Source: Alphaproteobacteria bacterium (GTDB lineage Bacteria > Pseudomonadota > Alphaproteobacteria > Rhizobiales > Devosiaceae). Taken from it: a DNA stretch of 15,308 nucleotides. Positions 7,434 to 14,353 of the stretch are shown here, in pieces. Numbering within the stretch: position 1 is the stretch's first letter; every line of letters starts with the position of its first letter. A program made the translations under genes and the position numbers. The stretch covers positions 1 to 15,308 of the forward strand of contig JAJRRJ010000211.1 of the NCBI GenBank assembly GCA_024279575.1, in the 5' to 3' direction. The notes beneath the pieces were generated by a model that searched no databases, had not been told where the DNA came from, and saw only the letters and a program-made list of their open reading frames with translations.

Positions 7434-8473
7434 ACATTATGGTCAAAGCCCGCTTTGTCGCTGTTATTGATATTGGTAAAACCAATGCTAAATTGGCGAT
7501 TGTGGATCGCTTGAAGCAAACCGAAATTGCTGTGCGCAAAATTGAGAATATTTCGCTTGTCGGCCCTTTGTATCTTCATTTCGACATCCAGGGAATTTGG
7601 GAGTTTTTATGCGCATCTCTGGCAGAGTTGAATGCAGAAATCCCCATTGATGCCATTTCCTGCACCACGCACGGGGCCTGCGCAGCGCTTGTCGATGATC
7701 TGGGAAATCTGGCCTTGCCAGTGCTCGATTACGAATATTCCGGCCCCGAGCAATGCGACACATATTACCGGCGCGTCCGGCCAGATTTTTCCGAAAGTTC
7801 AACTCCCCCCCTGTCCGGGGGTCTTAATTTAGCAAAGCAGCTGGTTTGGCAGGCCCGGGAATTTCCCGATGAATTTGCCCGCACCAAATGGATTTTACTC
7901 TATCCCCAATATTGGGGTTTTCTACTGACCGGCATTGCTGCAAGTGAAATCACGTCCATTGGTTGTCATTCGGATTTATGGAATTTTCCGGCCCGGGAAT
8001 TTTCATCCCTGGTCAAAAATCAGGGCTGGGAGGAAAAATTCCCCCCGCTGCGTAAGGCCCAGGATATTCTGGGGCCAGTCCAGCCCCAACTGGCAGAGCA
8101 ACTGGGTTTGCGCCAAAACCTCCCGGTATATGTTGGTATTCACGATTCCAATGCTTCCCTTCTCCCCCACCTTTTGAGCAAAAAGTCACCTTTTGCCGTG
8201 GTTTCCACCGGCACATGGGTTGTGGTGTGCGCTCCGGGGGGGAGCCTTGAAAATCTGGACCCATCCCGCGACAGTTTTTCAAATATTGATGTGTTTGGCA
8301 GACAGGTGCCTTCAGCCCGTTTCATGGGGGGGCGCGAATTTAGCAAACTGACCGGCAATGTGATATTTGAACCTCACTTGCAAATCATTGAACAGGTTCT
8401 GAAAAACAAGTGGATGCTTTGCCTTCGGTTTGCAAGGGAAGCGGGCCCTTTCCCACCCATAATGCGCGATTGA
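7430..8473 (+). CDS. rhaK: RhaK-type FGGY sugar kinase, N-terminal part, frameshifted
   Basis: Kinase of the FGGY family that phosphorylates rhamnulose; in Rhizobium leguminosarum RhaK is also needed for rhamnose uptake by the ABC transporter. The start is either GTG at 7430, overlapping the rhaU stop, or ATG at 7439. Domain 1 carries the ATP phosphate motif DIGKTNAK at residues 14-21. The C-terminal domain begins near 235 with the probable catalytic base Asp239 in GIHDSNAS, then VVSTGTW near 258-263 and MGGREF near 299-304. After about residue 325 the reading frame is wrong and ends in unrelated residues at 8473. The family sequence resumes one frame away in the ORF at 8410-8832. One added A in the five-A tract at 8402-8406 would restore a 467-residue kinase. 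Either a sequencing error or a recent inactivating deletion. Confidence 0.85.
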   Translation: MNIMVKARFVAVIDIGKTNAKLAIVDRLKQTEIAVRKIENISLVGPLYLHFDIQGIWEFLCASLAELNAEIPIDAISCTTHGACAALVDDLGNLALPVLDYEYSGPEQCDTYYRRVRPDFSESSTPPLSGGLNLAKQLVWQAREFPDEFARTKWILLYPQYWGFLLTGIAASEITSIGCHSDLWNFPAREFSSLVKNQGWEEKFPPLRKAQDILGPVQPQLAEQLGLRQNLPVYVGIHDSNASLLPHLLSKKSPFAVVSTGTWVVVCAPGGSLENLDPSRDSFSNIDVFGRQVPSARFMGGREFSKLTGNVIFEPHLQIIEQVLKNKWMLCLRFAREAGPFPPIMRD

Positions 8474-8832
8474 GCGTTGCGCGCGAAAACCTCTCCCCTG
8501 AAGCCCACTACACGATTGTCTGTTTTTATTTGGCCCTGATGACTGCCGAATGCCTGATTCTGGCTGGCGCATCGGGGGAAACAATCGTGGAAGGACCGTT
8601 TGCAACTAACACACTTTTTCTGGAAATGTTGAAAGCGGCAACAGCTCGACCGGTTAGGGGGCATGTGTCAAACAGCACCGGCACCTCCATTGGTGCAGCT
8701 TTGCTGGCAGCATCCCCAGGGGGCCGAACAGCGCCAATTCTGCAGGATACCGCAACGCCTATGTTTTTGTCGAAAATGAGCGCTTACGCGAGTGCCTGGC
8801 GCAAAGCAATTGAACAAATACCCGCCCTCTGA
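8410..8832 (+). CDS. rhaK: RhaK-type FGGY sugar kinase, C-terminal part, frameshifted
   Basis: The 140 residues continue the FGGY C-terminal domain and belong with the gene part beginning at 7430. The segment opens with DALPSVCKGSGPFPTHNAR, which matches the LPS...GPFP region expected right after the point where the upstream frame fails. AECLILAGASGETIVEGPF near residue 47 and GTSIGAALLA near 90 are the late ATP-binding motifs of the fold. Nominally it starts at GTG 8410, but no ribosome site is evident and the piece lacks the phosphate-binding and catalytic-base motifs, so it would not be a kinase alone. It is best read as the second half of one split gene, the last of the rha operon. Confidence 0.85.
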   Translation: MDALPSVCKGSGPFPTHNARLSVARENLSPEAHYTIVCFYLALMTAECLILAGASGETIVEGPFATNTLFLEMLKAATARPVRGHVSNSTGTSIGAALLAASPGGRTAPILQDTATPMFLSKMSAYASAWRKAIEQIPAL

Positions 8833-8842
8833 ATTGCAAATT

Positions 8843-8910
8843 AATACAGGTTTTAACTGGTGCTGAGCACCAATTCAGGAGTGTGCGCACTTGTTTTGAA
8901 AACCAGTATT
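8843..8910 (+). other. Inverted repeat able to form a three-way-junction RNA after rhaK
   Basis: A 12-bp outer stem pairs 8843-8854 with 8899-8910, broken only by one A-A mismatch. Inside it lie two hairpins: TGGTGC/GCACCA (8858-8863 with 8867-8872, loop TGA) and AGTG/CACT (8880-8883 with 8888-8891, loop TGCG), the latter extendable by a CA/TG pair. It begins 10 bp after the rhaK stop. No clean T-tract follows, so it is not a standard terminator. It may protect the 3' end of the rha message or sit in a hemH leader. The TTGCAAAT sequence is repeated just outside both ends (8834-8841 and 8911-8917 region). Confidence 0.4.
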
Positions 8911-9035
8911 TTGCAAATATTTCTCAAACGAAAAATAGCGAATTTCTACCCCTAAATTAACGCTTTTGCTTCCCTGCAAACCCATAATCATATATAGGTA
9001 AGGCTGAATTTTTTGCTTTTTTGAAACGAAGTTTT

Positions 9036-10058
9036 ATGCCAAATAAATCTCCCCTGAAAAGCACGCAAAATATAGGTGTTTTGCTGCTGAATCTGGGCAC
9101 TCCCGATGCAACAGATTTTTGGTCCATGCGCCGTTATCTCAAGGAATTTTTGTCAGATCAACGGGTAATTGAAACCCCCCGCTGGAAATGGTGGCCTATT
9201 CTGAATTTTATTATTTTGAATACGCGGCCAAAAAAAAGCGGGGCGCTTTACGATAAAATCTGGGACCGGCAGGCTGATGACAGCCCTTTGCGTGTTATCA
9301 CCTCGCATCAGGTGACAAAACTTTCAGATCGCCTTAGCAATAAAAATATCCTTGTTGATTTTGCCATGCGCTATGGCACCCCCTCAATTAACTCGGCCCT
9401 TTCTTCATTGATGGAAAAAGGGTGCGAAAGGGTGTTGCTTGTGCCCCTTTATCCGCAATATTCCGCCCCCACCACAGCCAGTGCAAATGACAAAGCCTTT
9501 GATGTGCTTAAAGCCATGCGCTGGCAGCCCGCTATTCGTATTGCGCCCCCCTATTATGATAATGCCACCTATGTAAAGGCGATGGCGGCGAGCATTTCTT
9601 CAGCCCTTAAGGACATGGATTTTGTTCCCCAGCGGCTGGTGTTTTCCTATCACGGGATGCCCCAGGATTATATTGACCGGGGTGATCCATATTATGAGCA
9701 CTGTAAAAAAACTACAGATAGCGTAACTGCGCAATTGGGATGGGCACCGGAAAAAACGACTATGGCCTTTCAAAGTCGCTTTGGTCCCGCCAGATGGCTG
9801 ATGCCCTATCTGGATGAAACGCTGGTGGAGCTGCCAAAATCCGGGGTGAAAAACATTGCAGTTCTGGCACCGGCGTTTAGCGTCGATTGTCTTGAAACTC
9901 TGGAAGAGCTGGCGATGGAAGGCCGCGAGACGTTTCTTGAGGCGGGGGGCGAGAGTTTTGCCTATATCCCGTGTTTGAATGATACGGAAAATGGTATGGA
10001 TGTAATTGAAGCCATTGTTCGCAACGAGCTTATGGGGTGGATCAGTGAACCTGCCTGA
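9036..10058 (+). CDS. hemH: Ferrochelatase
   Basis: 340-residue enzyme inserting ferrous iron into protoporphyrin IX, the last step of protoheme synthesis. The start is taken as ATG 9036 (MPNKSPLKS); an in-frame TTG at 9021 would add five residues. No strong ribosome site is seen. Landmarks: GVLLLNLGTPD at 14-24, the alphaproteobacterial-type NFIILNTRPKKSGALYDKIW near 57-76, catalytic His206 in SYHGMP, FQSRFGPA at 245-252, and FSVDCLETLEE at 281-291 with the metal-site Glu287. Length matches the family, and all key residues are present. It is transcribed toward the minus-strand heme operon, with which it shares a short convergent gap. A possible promoter, TTGCTT at 8966 with CATATA 17 bp later, is only a weak match. 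Its own gene neighbours on the same strand are rhamnose genes, so it probably has a separate promoter. Confidence 0.95.
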   Translation: MPNKSPLKSTQNIGVLLLNLGTPDATDFWSMRRYLKEFLSDQRVIETPRWKWWPILNFIILNTRPKKSGALYDKIWDRQADDSPLRVITSHQVTKLSDRLSNKNILVDFAMRYGTPSINSALSSLMEKGCERVLLVPLYPQYSAPTTASANDKAFDVLKAMRWQPAIRIAPPYYDNATYVKAMAASISSALKDMDFVPQRLVFSYHGMPQDYIDRGDPYYEHCKKTTDSVTAQLGWAPEKTTMAFQSRFGPARWLMPYLDETLVELPKSGVKNIAVLAPAFSVDCLETLEELAMEGRETFLEAGGESFAYIPCLNDTENGMDVIEAIVRNELMGWISEPA

Positions 10059-10084
10059 AGACGCATTTGAATTTTGCAAAACAC

Positions 10085-10119
10085 AATCAATACATAATAT
10101 GTCTTGATTTTAGTTTTTT
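10085..10119. terminator. AT-rich, probably bidirectional terminator between hemH and hemY
   Basis: AATCAATACAT (10085-10095) pairs with ATGTCTTGATT (10099-10109) across a 3-nt loop, with a single mismatch. On the plus strand the stem runs into TTTTAGTTTTTT, suiting termination of hemH. On the minus strand it directly follows the hemY stop and is followed by GTGTTTTGC, a weaker T-run. The stem is low in GC, so efficiency is uncertain. Confidence 0.5.
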
Positions 10120-11315
10120 AAAATTTCATCCGGTAACAATTGGCAGGCGCGGTTTATTGCGCTCAACCCGATACCACCCATATAGTTTCCTATCAGATGC
10201 AGGTTTGGGGGCAGCACCATATCATTCAGGATTTTCTCCAGTTCCAGGGTATAATGGGGGAGAGATTTTTGCCGTCGCAAGACATATTTTTTGATCGGGT
10301 GCTGCGCGCGACCGACTAATTTTTCCCGATCCGCCAGTGCCAGCTCAATCAACTCATCATCACTAAGTTGCAACATGTGGGGGGAGTGAGAACCCCCCAT
10401 GATCCAGCGTTCAACCGGATAGGAATACTCGTTTGGAAATGCGTTTTTCCCGGCCAGAACCCCTAAACTGTTAAAGCCCTCACTGACCGGAAACAGACAT
10501 CCAAATCCTTCAAACAGAGTTTCCCCGTCGCCAAAAACCAAATGTACTCCGGCCAGGTCCAGCATGTCGATTTCGCTAAGTGCAGGGCCTGCTGGTATTC
10601 CCATTTGCGTCAGCAATTTCCCCGCTGCGCCAGCCGATGTGGCAATAACAACCTGCTCGCCTGCCACAAAATCTCTGGCAGCAACCTGCCTGTTATAGTT
10701 TATGCGCACGCCTTTTTCTTCAAGGTAGTGCGCCAGTTTTTGAATGAGTTTTCCCATGCCCCCAACGGGCATGACTGAGCCGCGCACTTGTGGCTTTTGC
10801 TTGGGTTTTTTTCTTTCAAACATGGGGCCAAGAACCAAAGGCGCACTCATGTCCGAGCAATTTCCCGCATATACACCTTGCAAAAATGTTTCCAGAACAT
10901 AGGTGTATCCTGCCTTGCCCAGGACCTTCTCACCCCATTCGCGCACAGTCTGCCCTTCTTTTAATCCTTTGTTCTTTTTGAGGAAAATACCAACAGCACC
11001 GATGATCAGGCGCGCAGATTCTACAAAACCAAGGGGCCAGCGCCTCATACCATTCCGGTAGAAATTTTTAACACCGGCAAGGGGGCCTTTGTGGGCATAC
11101 TCAAGTCCAATTTGCTCAAATAAATCTTGCAGGTCCTTTGAGTTTATCAGCGAGCTGGCGGCATAATCCATTGGCCCGTACGGGGTATCAAGGGTCTGGA
11201 TCAGACCACCGGGACGGTCTGATTTTTCAAAAATCTCCACATCAAAATCATTCTGCAACAGGTAATAGGCACTTAACAGTCCCGAAATGCCTGCCCCTAC
11301 GATTGTGATTTTCAT
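10110..11315 (-). CDS. hemY: Protoporphyrinogen oxidase, HemY type (FAD-dependent)
   Basis: 401-residue flavoprotein of the amine oxidase/PPOX superfamily, predicted to oxidise protoporphyrinogen IX to protoporphyrin IX. The start is ATG at 11315-11313 (MKITIVGAG); it overlaps the hemN stop as ATGA. A longer frame begins 22 codons upstream inside hemN and is not needed. The N-terminal Rossmann motif GAGISGLLSAYYL (7-19) ends with Glu30 and DRPGG at 33-37. FLQGVYAGNCSDMS near residue 144 is typical of the PPOX branch, GGMGKLIQKLA near 187 is the second conserved block, and the C-terminal FAD-binding segment GNYMGGIGLSAINRA lies at 376-390. HemY enzymes normally use oxygen. Most alphaproteobacteria use HemJ instead, so a HemY here is unusual. 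Coproporphyrinogen oxidases (coproheme route) share this fold, but the neighbouring hemN argues for protoporphyrinogen. Last gene of the operon. Confidence 0.85.
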   Translation of the reverse strand: MKITIVGAGISGLLSAYYLLQNDFDVEIFEKSDRPGGLIQTLDTPYGPMDYAASSLINSKDLQDLFEQIGLEYAHKGPLAGVKNFYRNGMRRWPLGFVESARLIIGAVGIFLKKNKGLKEGQTVREWGEKVLGKAGYTYVLETFLQGVYAGNCSDMSAPLVLGPMFERKKPKQKPQVRGSVMPVGGMGKLIQKLAHYLEEKGVRINYNRQVAARDFVAGEQVVIATSAGAAGKLLTQMGIPAGPALSEIDMLDLAGVHLVFGDGETLFEGFGCLFPVSEGFNSLGVLAGKNAFPNEYSYPVERWIMGGSHSPHMLQLSDDELIELALADREKLVGRAQHPIKKYVLRRQKSLPHYTLELEKILNDMVLPPNLHLIGNYMGGIGLSAINRACQLLPDEILKN

Positions 11316-12661
11316 ATGGCTTTGGAAAAAGTCAGGCTTTGGGGCTTGGCGGAAATCAGACGCTCGTCCAGCGCAGTACACACGACCCGTAAAAAGCTTT
11401 TGCCAGTTTCTGTAATTTTGAGGGTGTCCTCTTCAAAATAAACCAGTCCATCCTCTATCATGGGTTTTAACCTTTCCCGGACTGTTTTTTCTTTCTTTTT
11501 ATCGCTGAATGTTATCTTAAATCTGGTCATCAGCTCCAATATCTGACCCTGCACAATTATGTCCTGCTCACTCAGTTTATGGCCGCGCATTGTGGGGATT
11601 TTCCCCTCCTGCGCCTGGGTTTCATAAAGGGTGAGGATTTTTTGGTTTTGATGGAAACAATCGGGTGAGGCAGAGATCGAACTCACACCCAGTCCAAGCA
11701 AAACATCAGTTTTTTGATCAGTATATCCCATGAAATTTCGATGCAGACGTGTTTCGTTCATGGCGCGCAACAGATCATCTTTCGGCAGGGCAAAATGGTC
11801 CATGCCAATTTCAACATAGCCCGCATCCAGCAGTCGGGTTTTGGCATAGTCATACAGGGCACGTTTTTCTTTTGCCTCAGGCAGGTCCTCATCCTTGAAA
11901 TGACGTTGCGCCGGCTTGATCCAGGGCACGATCGCCAGTGAATAAAGTGCGATCCGATCAGGCCACAATTCCAGAGTTTTATCCATCGTATGGGTCATTT
12001 CCGCTTGTCCCTGACCGGGCAAGCCATAGATCAGATCAAAATTTGCTGATACAAAACCAAGGTCTCTGGCCGTTTGTAACGTGGTGCGTGTGGTGTCAAA
12101 CGGCTGAATGCGATTGACCAGTTTTTGCACCTTCAGGTTAAAATCCTGAACGCCAATGCTGATACGGTTAAATCCAAACTCCCTAAGAAGTTTCAAATGC
12201 GCTTCAGTAGTATAATTGGGATGAACTTCAATGGAGCCTTCAAAATCGTCTTTGTCGATTTGCACCGTTGAAAGGATGCCGTTTAGCATCCGACCAAGGT
12301 TATCCGGCGTAAGAAATGTTGGTGTGCCGCCTCCAAGGTGAATGTTTTTCAAAGGGCGTGAGACAAGCGCTGGCACAGCTTTCTTATAGCTTTCCCATTC
12401 ACTAAGAACGCAGTCCACATAAGGGGTTTCATACCGATCATGCTTGCGCGTGATTGTTGTATTGCATGCACAATAGCTGCAAAGGGATTCGCAAAATGGA
12501 ATATGGACATAAAGGCTCCATGGACTTTTGGGGTCTTCAAATGCCCGATTTAGCGAATCTGTCCATTCTGGCGTGGTGGGCGCATTATCCCAATAGGGAA
12601 CCGTGGGGTAAGAGGTGTATCGGGGGGCGGGCTTGTCATATTTGTCAAACAAATCAGCCAT
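11312..12661 (-). CDS. hemN: Oxygen-independent coproporphyrinogen III oxidase (radical SAM)
   Basis: 449-residue cytoplasmic enzyme decarboxylating two propionates of coproporphyrinogen III to vinyls without oxygen. The radical SAM cluster motif is HIPFCESLCSYCACN: Cys57, Cys61 and Cys64 bind the 4Fe-4S cluster, and the extra Cys66 is characteristic of true HemN and absent from the HemW heme chaperone. The family N-terminus KYDKPAPRYTSYPTVPYW is present, and LGGGTPTFL at 109-117 binds SAM. The C-terminal HemN domain (about 370-440) is complete, and length is close to the E. coli enzyme. AGGGA-like bases (AAGGGAA) precede the ATG. The start overlaps the hemE stop by 8 bp and the stop overlaps hemY by 4 bp. 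The style of the N-terminus recalls Bacteroidetes and Bdellovibrio HemN more than rhizobial ones; this is from memory and needs a tree. Confidence 0.94.
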   Translation of the reverse strand: MADLFDKYDKPAPRYTSYPTVPYWDNAPTTPEWTDSLNRAFEDPKSPWSLYVHIPFCESLCSYCACNTTITRKHDRYETPYVDCVLSEWESYKKAVPALVSRPLKNIHLGGGTPTFLTPDNLGRMLNGILSTVQIDKDDFEGSIEVHPNYTTEAHLKLLREFGFNRISIGVQDFNLKVQKLVNRIQPFDTTRTTLQTARDLGFVSANFDLIYGLPGQGQAEMTHTMDKTLELWPDRIALYSLAIVPWIKPAQRHFKDEDLPEAKEKRALYDYAKTRLLDAGYVEIGMDHFALPKDDLLRAMNETRLHRNFMGYTDQKTDVLLGLGVSSISASPDCFHQNQKILTLYETQAQEGKIPTMRGHKLSEQDIIVQGQILELMTRFKITFSDKKKEKTVRERLKPMIEDGLVYFEEDTLKITETGKSFLRVVCTALDERLISAKPQSLTFSKAI

Positions 12662-13673
12662 GGGTGTATTCCCTTACAGTTTTTACAAACAAGCGCACAT
12701 TTTCTGTCGGAGTTTTGGGTAAAATTCCGTGGCCAAGCCCACTTACCCAACCACCGGGAACACCGTTCTCGTGCATGCGTTTGAGGTATAAATTCAAATG
12801 GGTCAAAAATTCTTCCCTGGGCAAAAACAACAGACTTTGATCAAAGTTCCCTTGGGTAAAACCTGTATCAAGTGTGCCCATATCTGAGGCTGCCCAGCGA
12901 TGGTCGACCCCCACACCTGCCAGCATGTTGCTTTCAAACAGAGGGTGACGATAATGAGCCGGTGTTGTTCCTTTCGTGTAAAGCCCGATTTTTTTAGGAA
13001 ACAGGGCAACCAGTTTTTCCATGTAGGGAAGTACAAGTGATTGATATAGCGATGGGGAAAGTTCCCCCGCAGCGGTATCAAACATCATGACAACTTCGGC
13101 CCCGGCAGCCAGTTGTTCGCGCGTATTTTGAATGAGGACGGGTAACAAAATATCCATAAACGGATGGAAAAGGTCCATTGATTTTTTCGTTTCAATCAGC
13201 GCCCCCTTGTGTGTGCCCTCCACCGCGTAGGTGAACAGGCTCCACAACCCCCCGTTAAATCCGATCAGGCTTTTATTGTCGGGCAATCGAGCACGGGTCT
13301 TGCGCAATGCTTCCCCCTGAAACGAAAGGCGTGTCGCAACATCAGGGGAGCGATCCAATTTGGAAAGTGTTTCAGAATTTAGAGCCCAATCCAGTTGTGG
13401 TCCGCTTGATGTATATTCCAGCCCCATGCCCAGAGCGTTGAGCACAAATAATATATCGCTGAACATTATTGAAACATCAAAGTCAAAATCATCCATTGGC
13501 CCCATGGCCACTTCAGCCGCCAGATCCGGGGTAAGGCACAGTTTGGTAAAGCCATGTTCCTTGCTAAGCGCCTGATAATGGTGATGGTAACGACCCGCCT
13601 GGCGCATGAACCAGATAGGGGGAGTATCTTGAGGCTTTCGGGCCAGGGCGTTTTGGAAGGCGATGTTTGTCAT
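12654..13673 (-). CDS. hemE: Uroporphyrinogen decarboxylase
   Basis: 339-residue cytoplasmic enzyme removing four carboxyls from uroporphyrinogen III to give coproporphyrinogen III. Signature one, PPIWFMRQAGRY, is at residues 18-29, with Arg24 and Arg28 in the substrate pocket. MFSDIL at 70-75 carries the conserved catalytic Asp73. Signature two appears as GFNGGLWSLFTYAVEG near 140-155, slightly altered from the usual G-x-P-W-T. GLGHGILPKTP near the C-terminus holds the conserved His. Length agrees with the family. Start ATG 13673 overlaps the response-regulator stop (ATGA), with GAGAAAG upstream as a possible ribosome site. The product feeds HemN, encoded next and overlapping by 8 bp. Confidence 0.95.
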   Translation of the reverse strand: MTNIAFQNALARKPQDTPPIWFMRQAGRYHHHYQALSKEHGFTKLCLTPDLAAEVAMGPMDDFDFDVSIMFSDILFVLNALGMGLEYTSSGPQLDWALNSETLSKLDRSPDVATRLSFQGEALRKTRARLPDNKSLIGFNGGLWSLFTYAVEGTHKGALIETKKSMDLFHPFMDILLPVLIQNTREQLAAGAEVVMMFDTAAGELSPSLYQSLVLPYMEKLVALFPKKIGLYTKGTTPAHYRHPLFESNMLAGVGVDHRWAASDMGTLDTGFTQGNFDQSLLFLPREEFLTHLNLYLKRMHENGVPGGWVSGLGHGILPKTPTENVRLFVKTVREYTHG

Positions 13674-14353
13674 TGTTTATCTTTCTCAATTGGTACCCAC
13701 TGGTAGCCGACACTGCGAATGGAACGAATGAATTTTCCGCCGGTTTCGCCCAGTATCTGGCGAAGCCTGACGATGGAATTGTCAATGGTTCGGTTGCTGG
13801 GAAATTGATCCTGCCCGCATAATTCATCCAGAATTTCGTCGCGGCTGAGGGGGCGGGGTGCGCGCTCAATGAGCATGCTTAAAAGCTTGTAGTCCCGATT
13901 GGACAGGTAAGTGATTTTTCCATCGCTGTCGCTGACCGACATTGTATCCAGATTGATGGTTCTGTTTGCACATTCAATGGTCTGCAATGGGCGCTGATGG
14001 TCTTTGAATATGTGCTGAATACGCAATAAAAGCTCCTTGAAAACGAAGGGTTTGGGGATAAATTCGCTTGCCCCAAGCTCATAACCTTTCAAGCGCTCCT
14101 GTGCGGAACTTTGCGCGGTCAGGAAAATAAACGGTGTCGAAAACTGCCCAAGCAAACCTTTTGCAAAATCAAACCCGGACCCATCCGGCAGACCCACATC
14201 GAGTACCAAAAGGTCAAATTCGTTTTCACCGAGGGCTGATTGCGCCGAAGCAATATCTTGCACCCAGGTCACATTGTAGTCCGCGCTCCCCAACCGTTGG
14301 CAAAGGGTCGCCCCAAGGGATTGGTCATCCTCAAGAAGTAAAATGCTGATCAT
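13670..14353 (-). CDS. OmpR-family response regulator inside heme operon
   Basis: 227-residue cytoplasmic transcription regulator. The receiver domain (1-115) has the acidic pair Asp9/Asp10, phosphoacceptor Asp52 in LDVGLPDGSG, Thr79 and Lys101 in the KPF motif, so all switch residues are intact. The C-terminal winged helix (about 130-225) shows LSNRDYKLLSMLIERAPRPL, then the recognition helix RTIDNSIVRLRQIL and the wing IRSVGYQWVP, as in OmpR/PhoB proteins. Its stop overlaps the hemE start, and its start overlaps the kinase stop, both as ATGA, so it is co-translated with both. Its partner is clearly the adjoining kinase. Targets are unknown; control of the surrounding heme genes is a reasonable inference but no binding site can be seen because the operon promoter is outside the window. 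Confidence 0.92.
   Translation of the reverse strand: MISILLLEDDQSLGATLCQRLGSADYNVTWVQDIASAQSALGENEFDLLVLDVGLPDGSGFDFAKGLLGQFSTPFIFLTAQSSAQERLKGYELGASEFIPKPFVFKELLLRIQHIFKDHQRPLQTIECANRTINLDTMSVSDSDGKITYLSNRDYKLLSMLIERAPRPLSRDEILDELCGQDQFPSNRTIDNSIVRLRQILGETGGKFIRSIRSVGYQWVPIEKDKQ

Noticed and set aside
8401..8412. Programmed -1 ribosomal frameshift in rhaK
   Set aside because: The zero-frame bases are G AAA AAC, not an X-XXY-YYZ heptamer such as A-AAA-AAG, and I saw no clear stimulatory hairpin or internal Shine-Dalgarno. A lost A in the homopolymer explains it more simply.
8312..8664. Minus-strand frames over the rhaK frameshift
   Set aside because: They cover the break, but their translations resemble no family, while the plus-strand frames on both sides match FGGY kinase.
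8858..8872. Stand-alone terminator of the rha operon
   Set aside because: The 6-bp hairpin is stable but is followed by AATTCAGGAG, not a T-tract; it is better described as part of the larger folded element.
9600..10079. 159-residue minus-strand open frame across the end of hemH
   Set aside because: It lies antisense to a well-conserved ferrochelatase, has no recognisable motif and would overlap the terminator region. It is a shadow frame.
11316..11381. 22-codon upstream extension of hemY
   Set aside because: It lies inside hemN and would place residues before the FAD-binding strand that the family starts with; the ATG at 11315 is the natural start.
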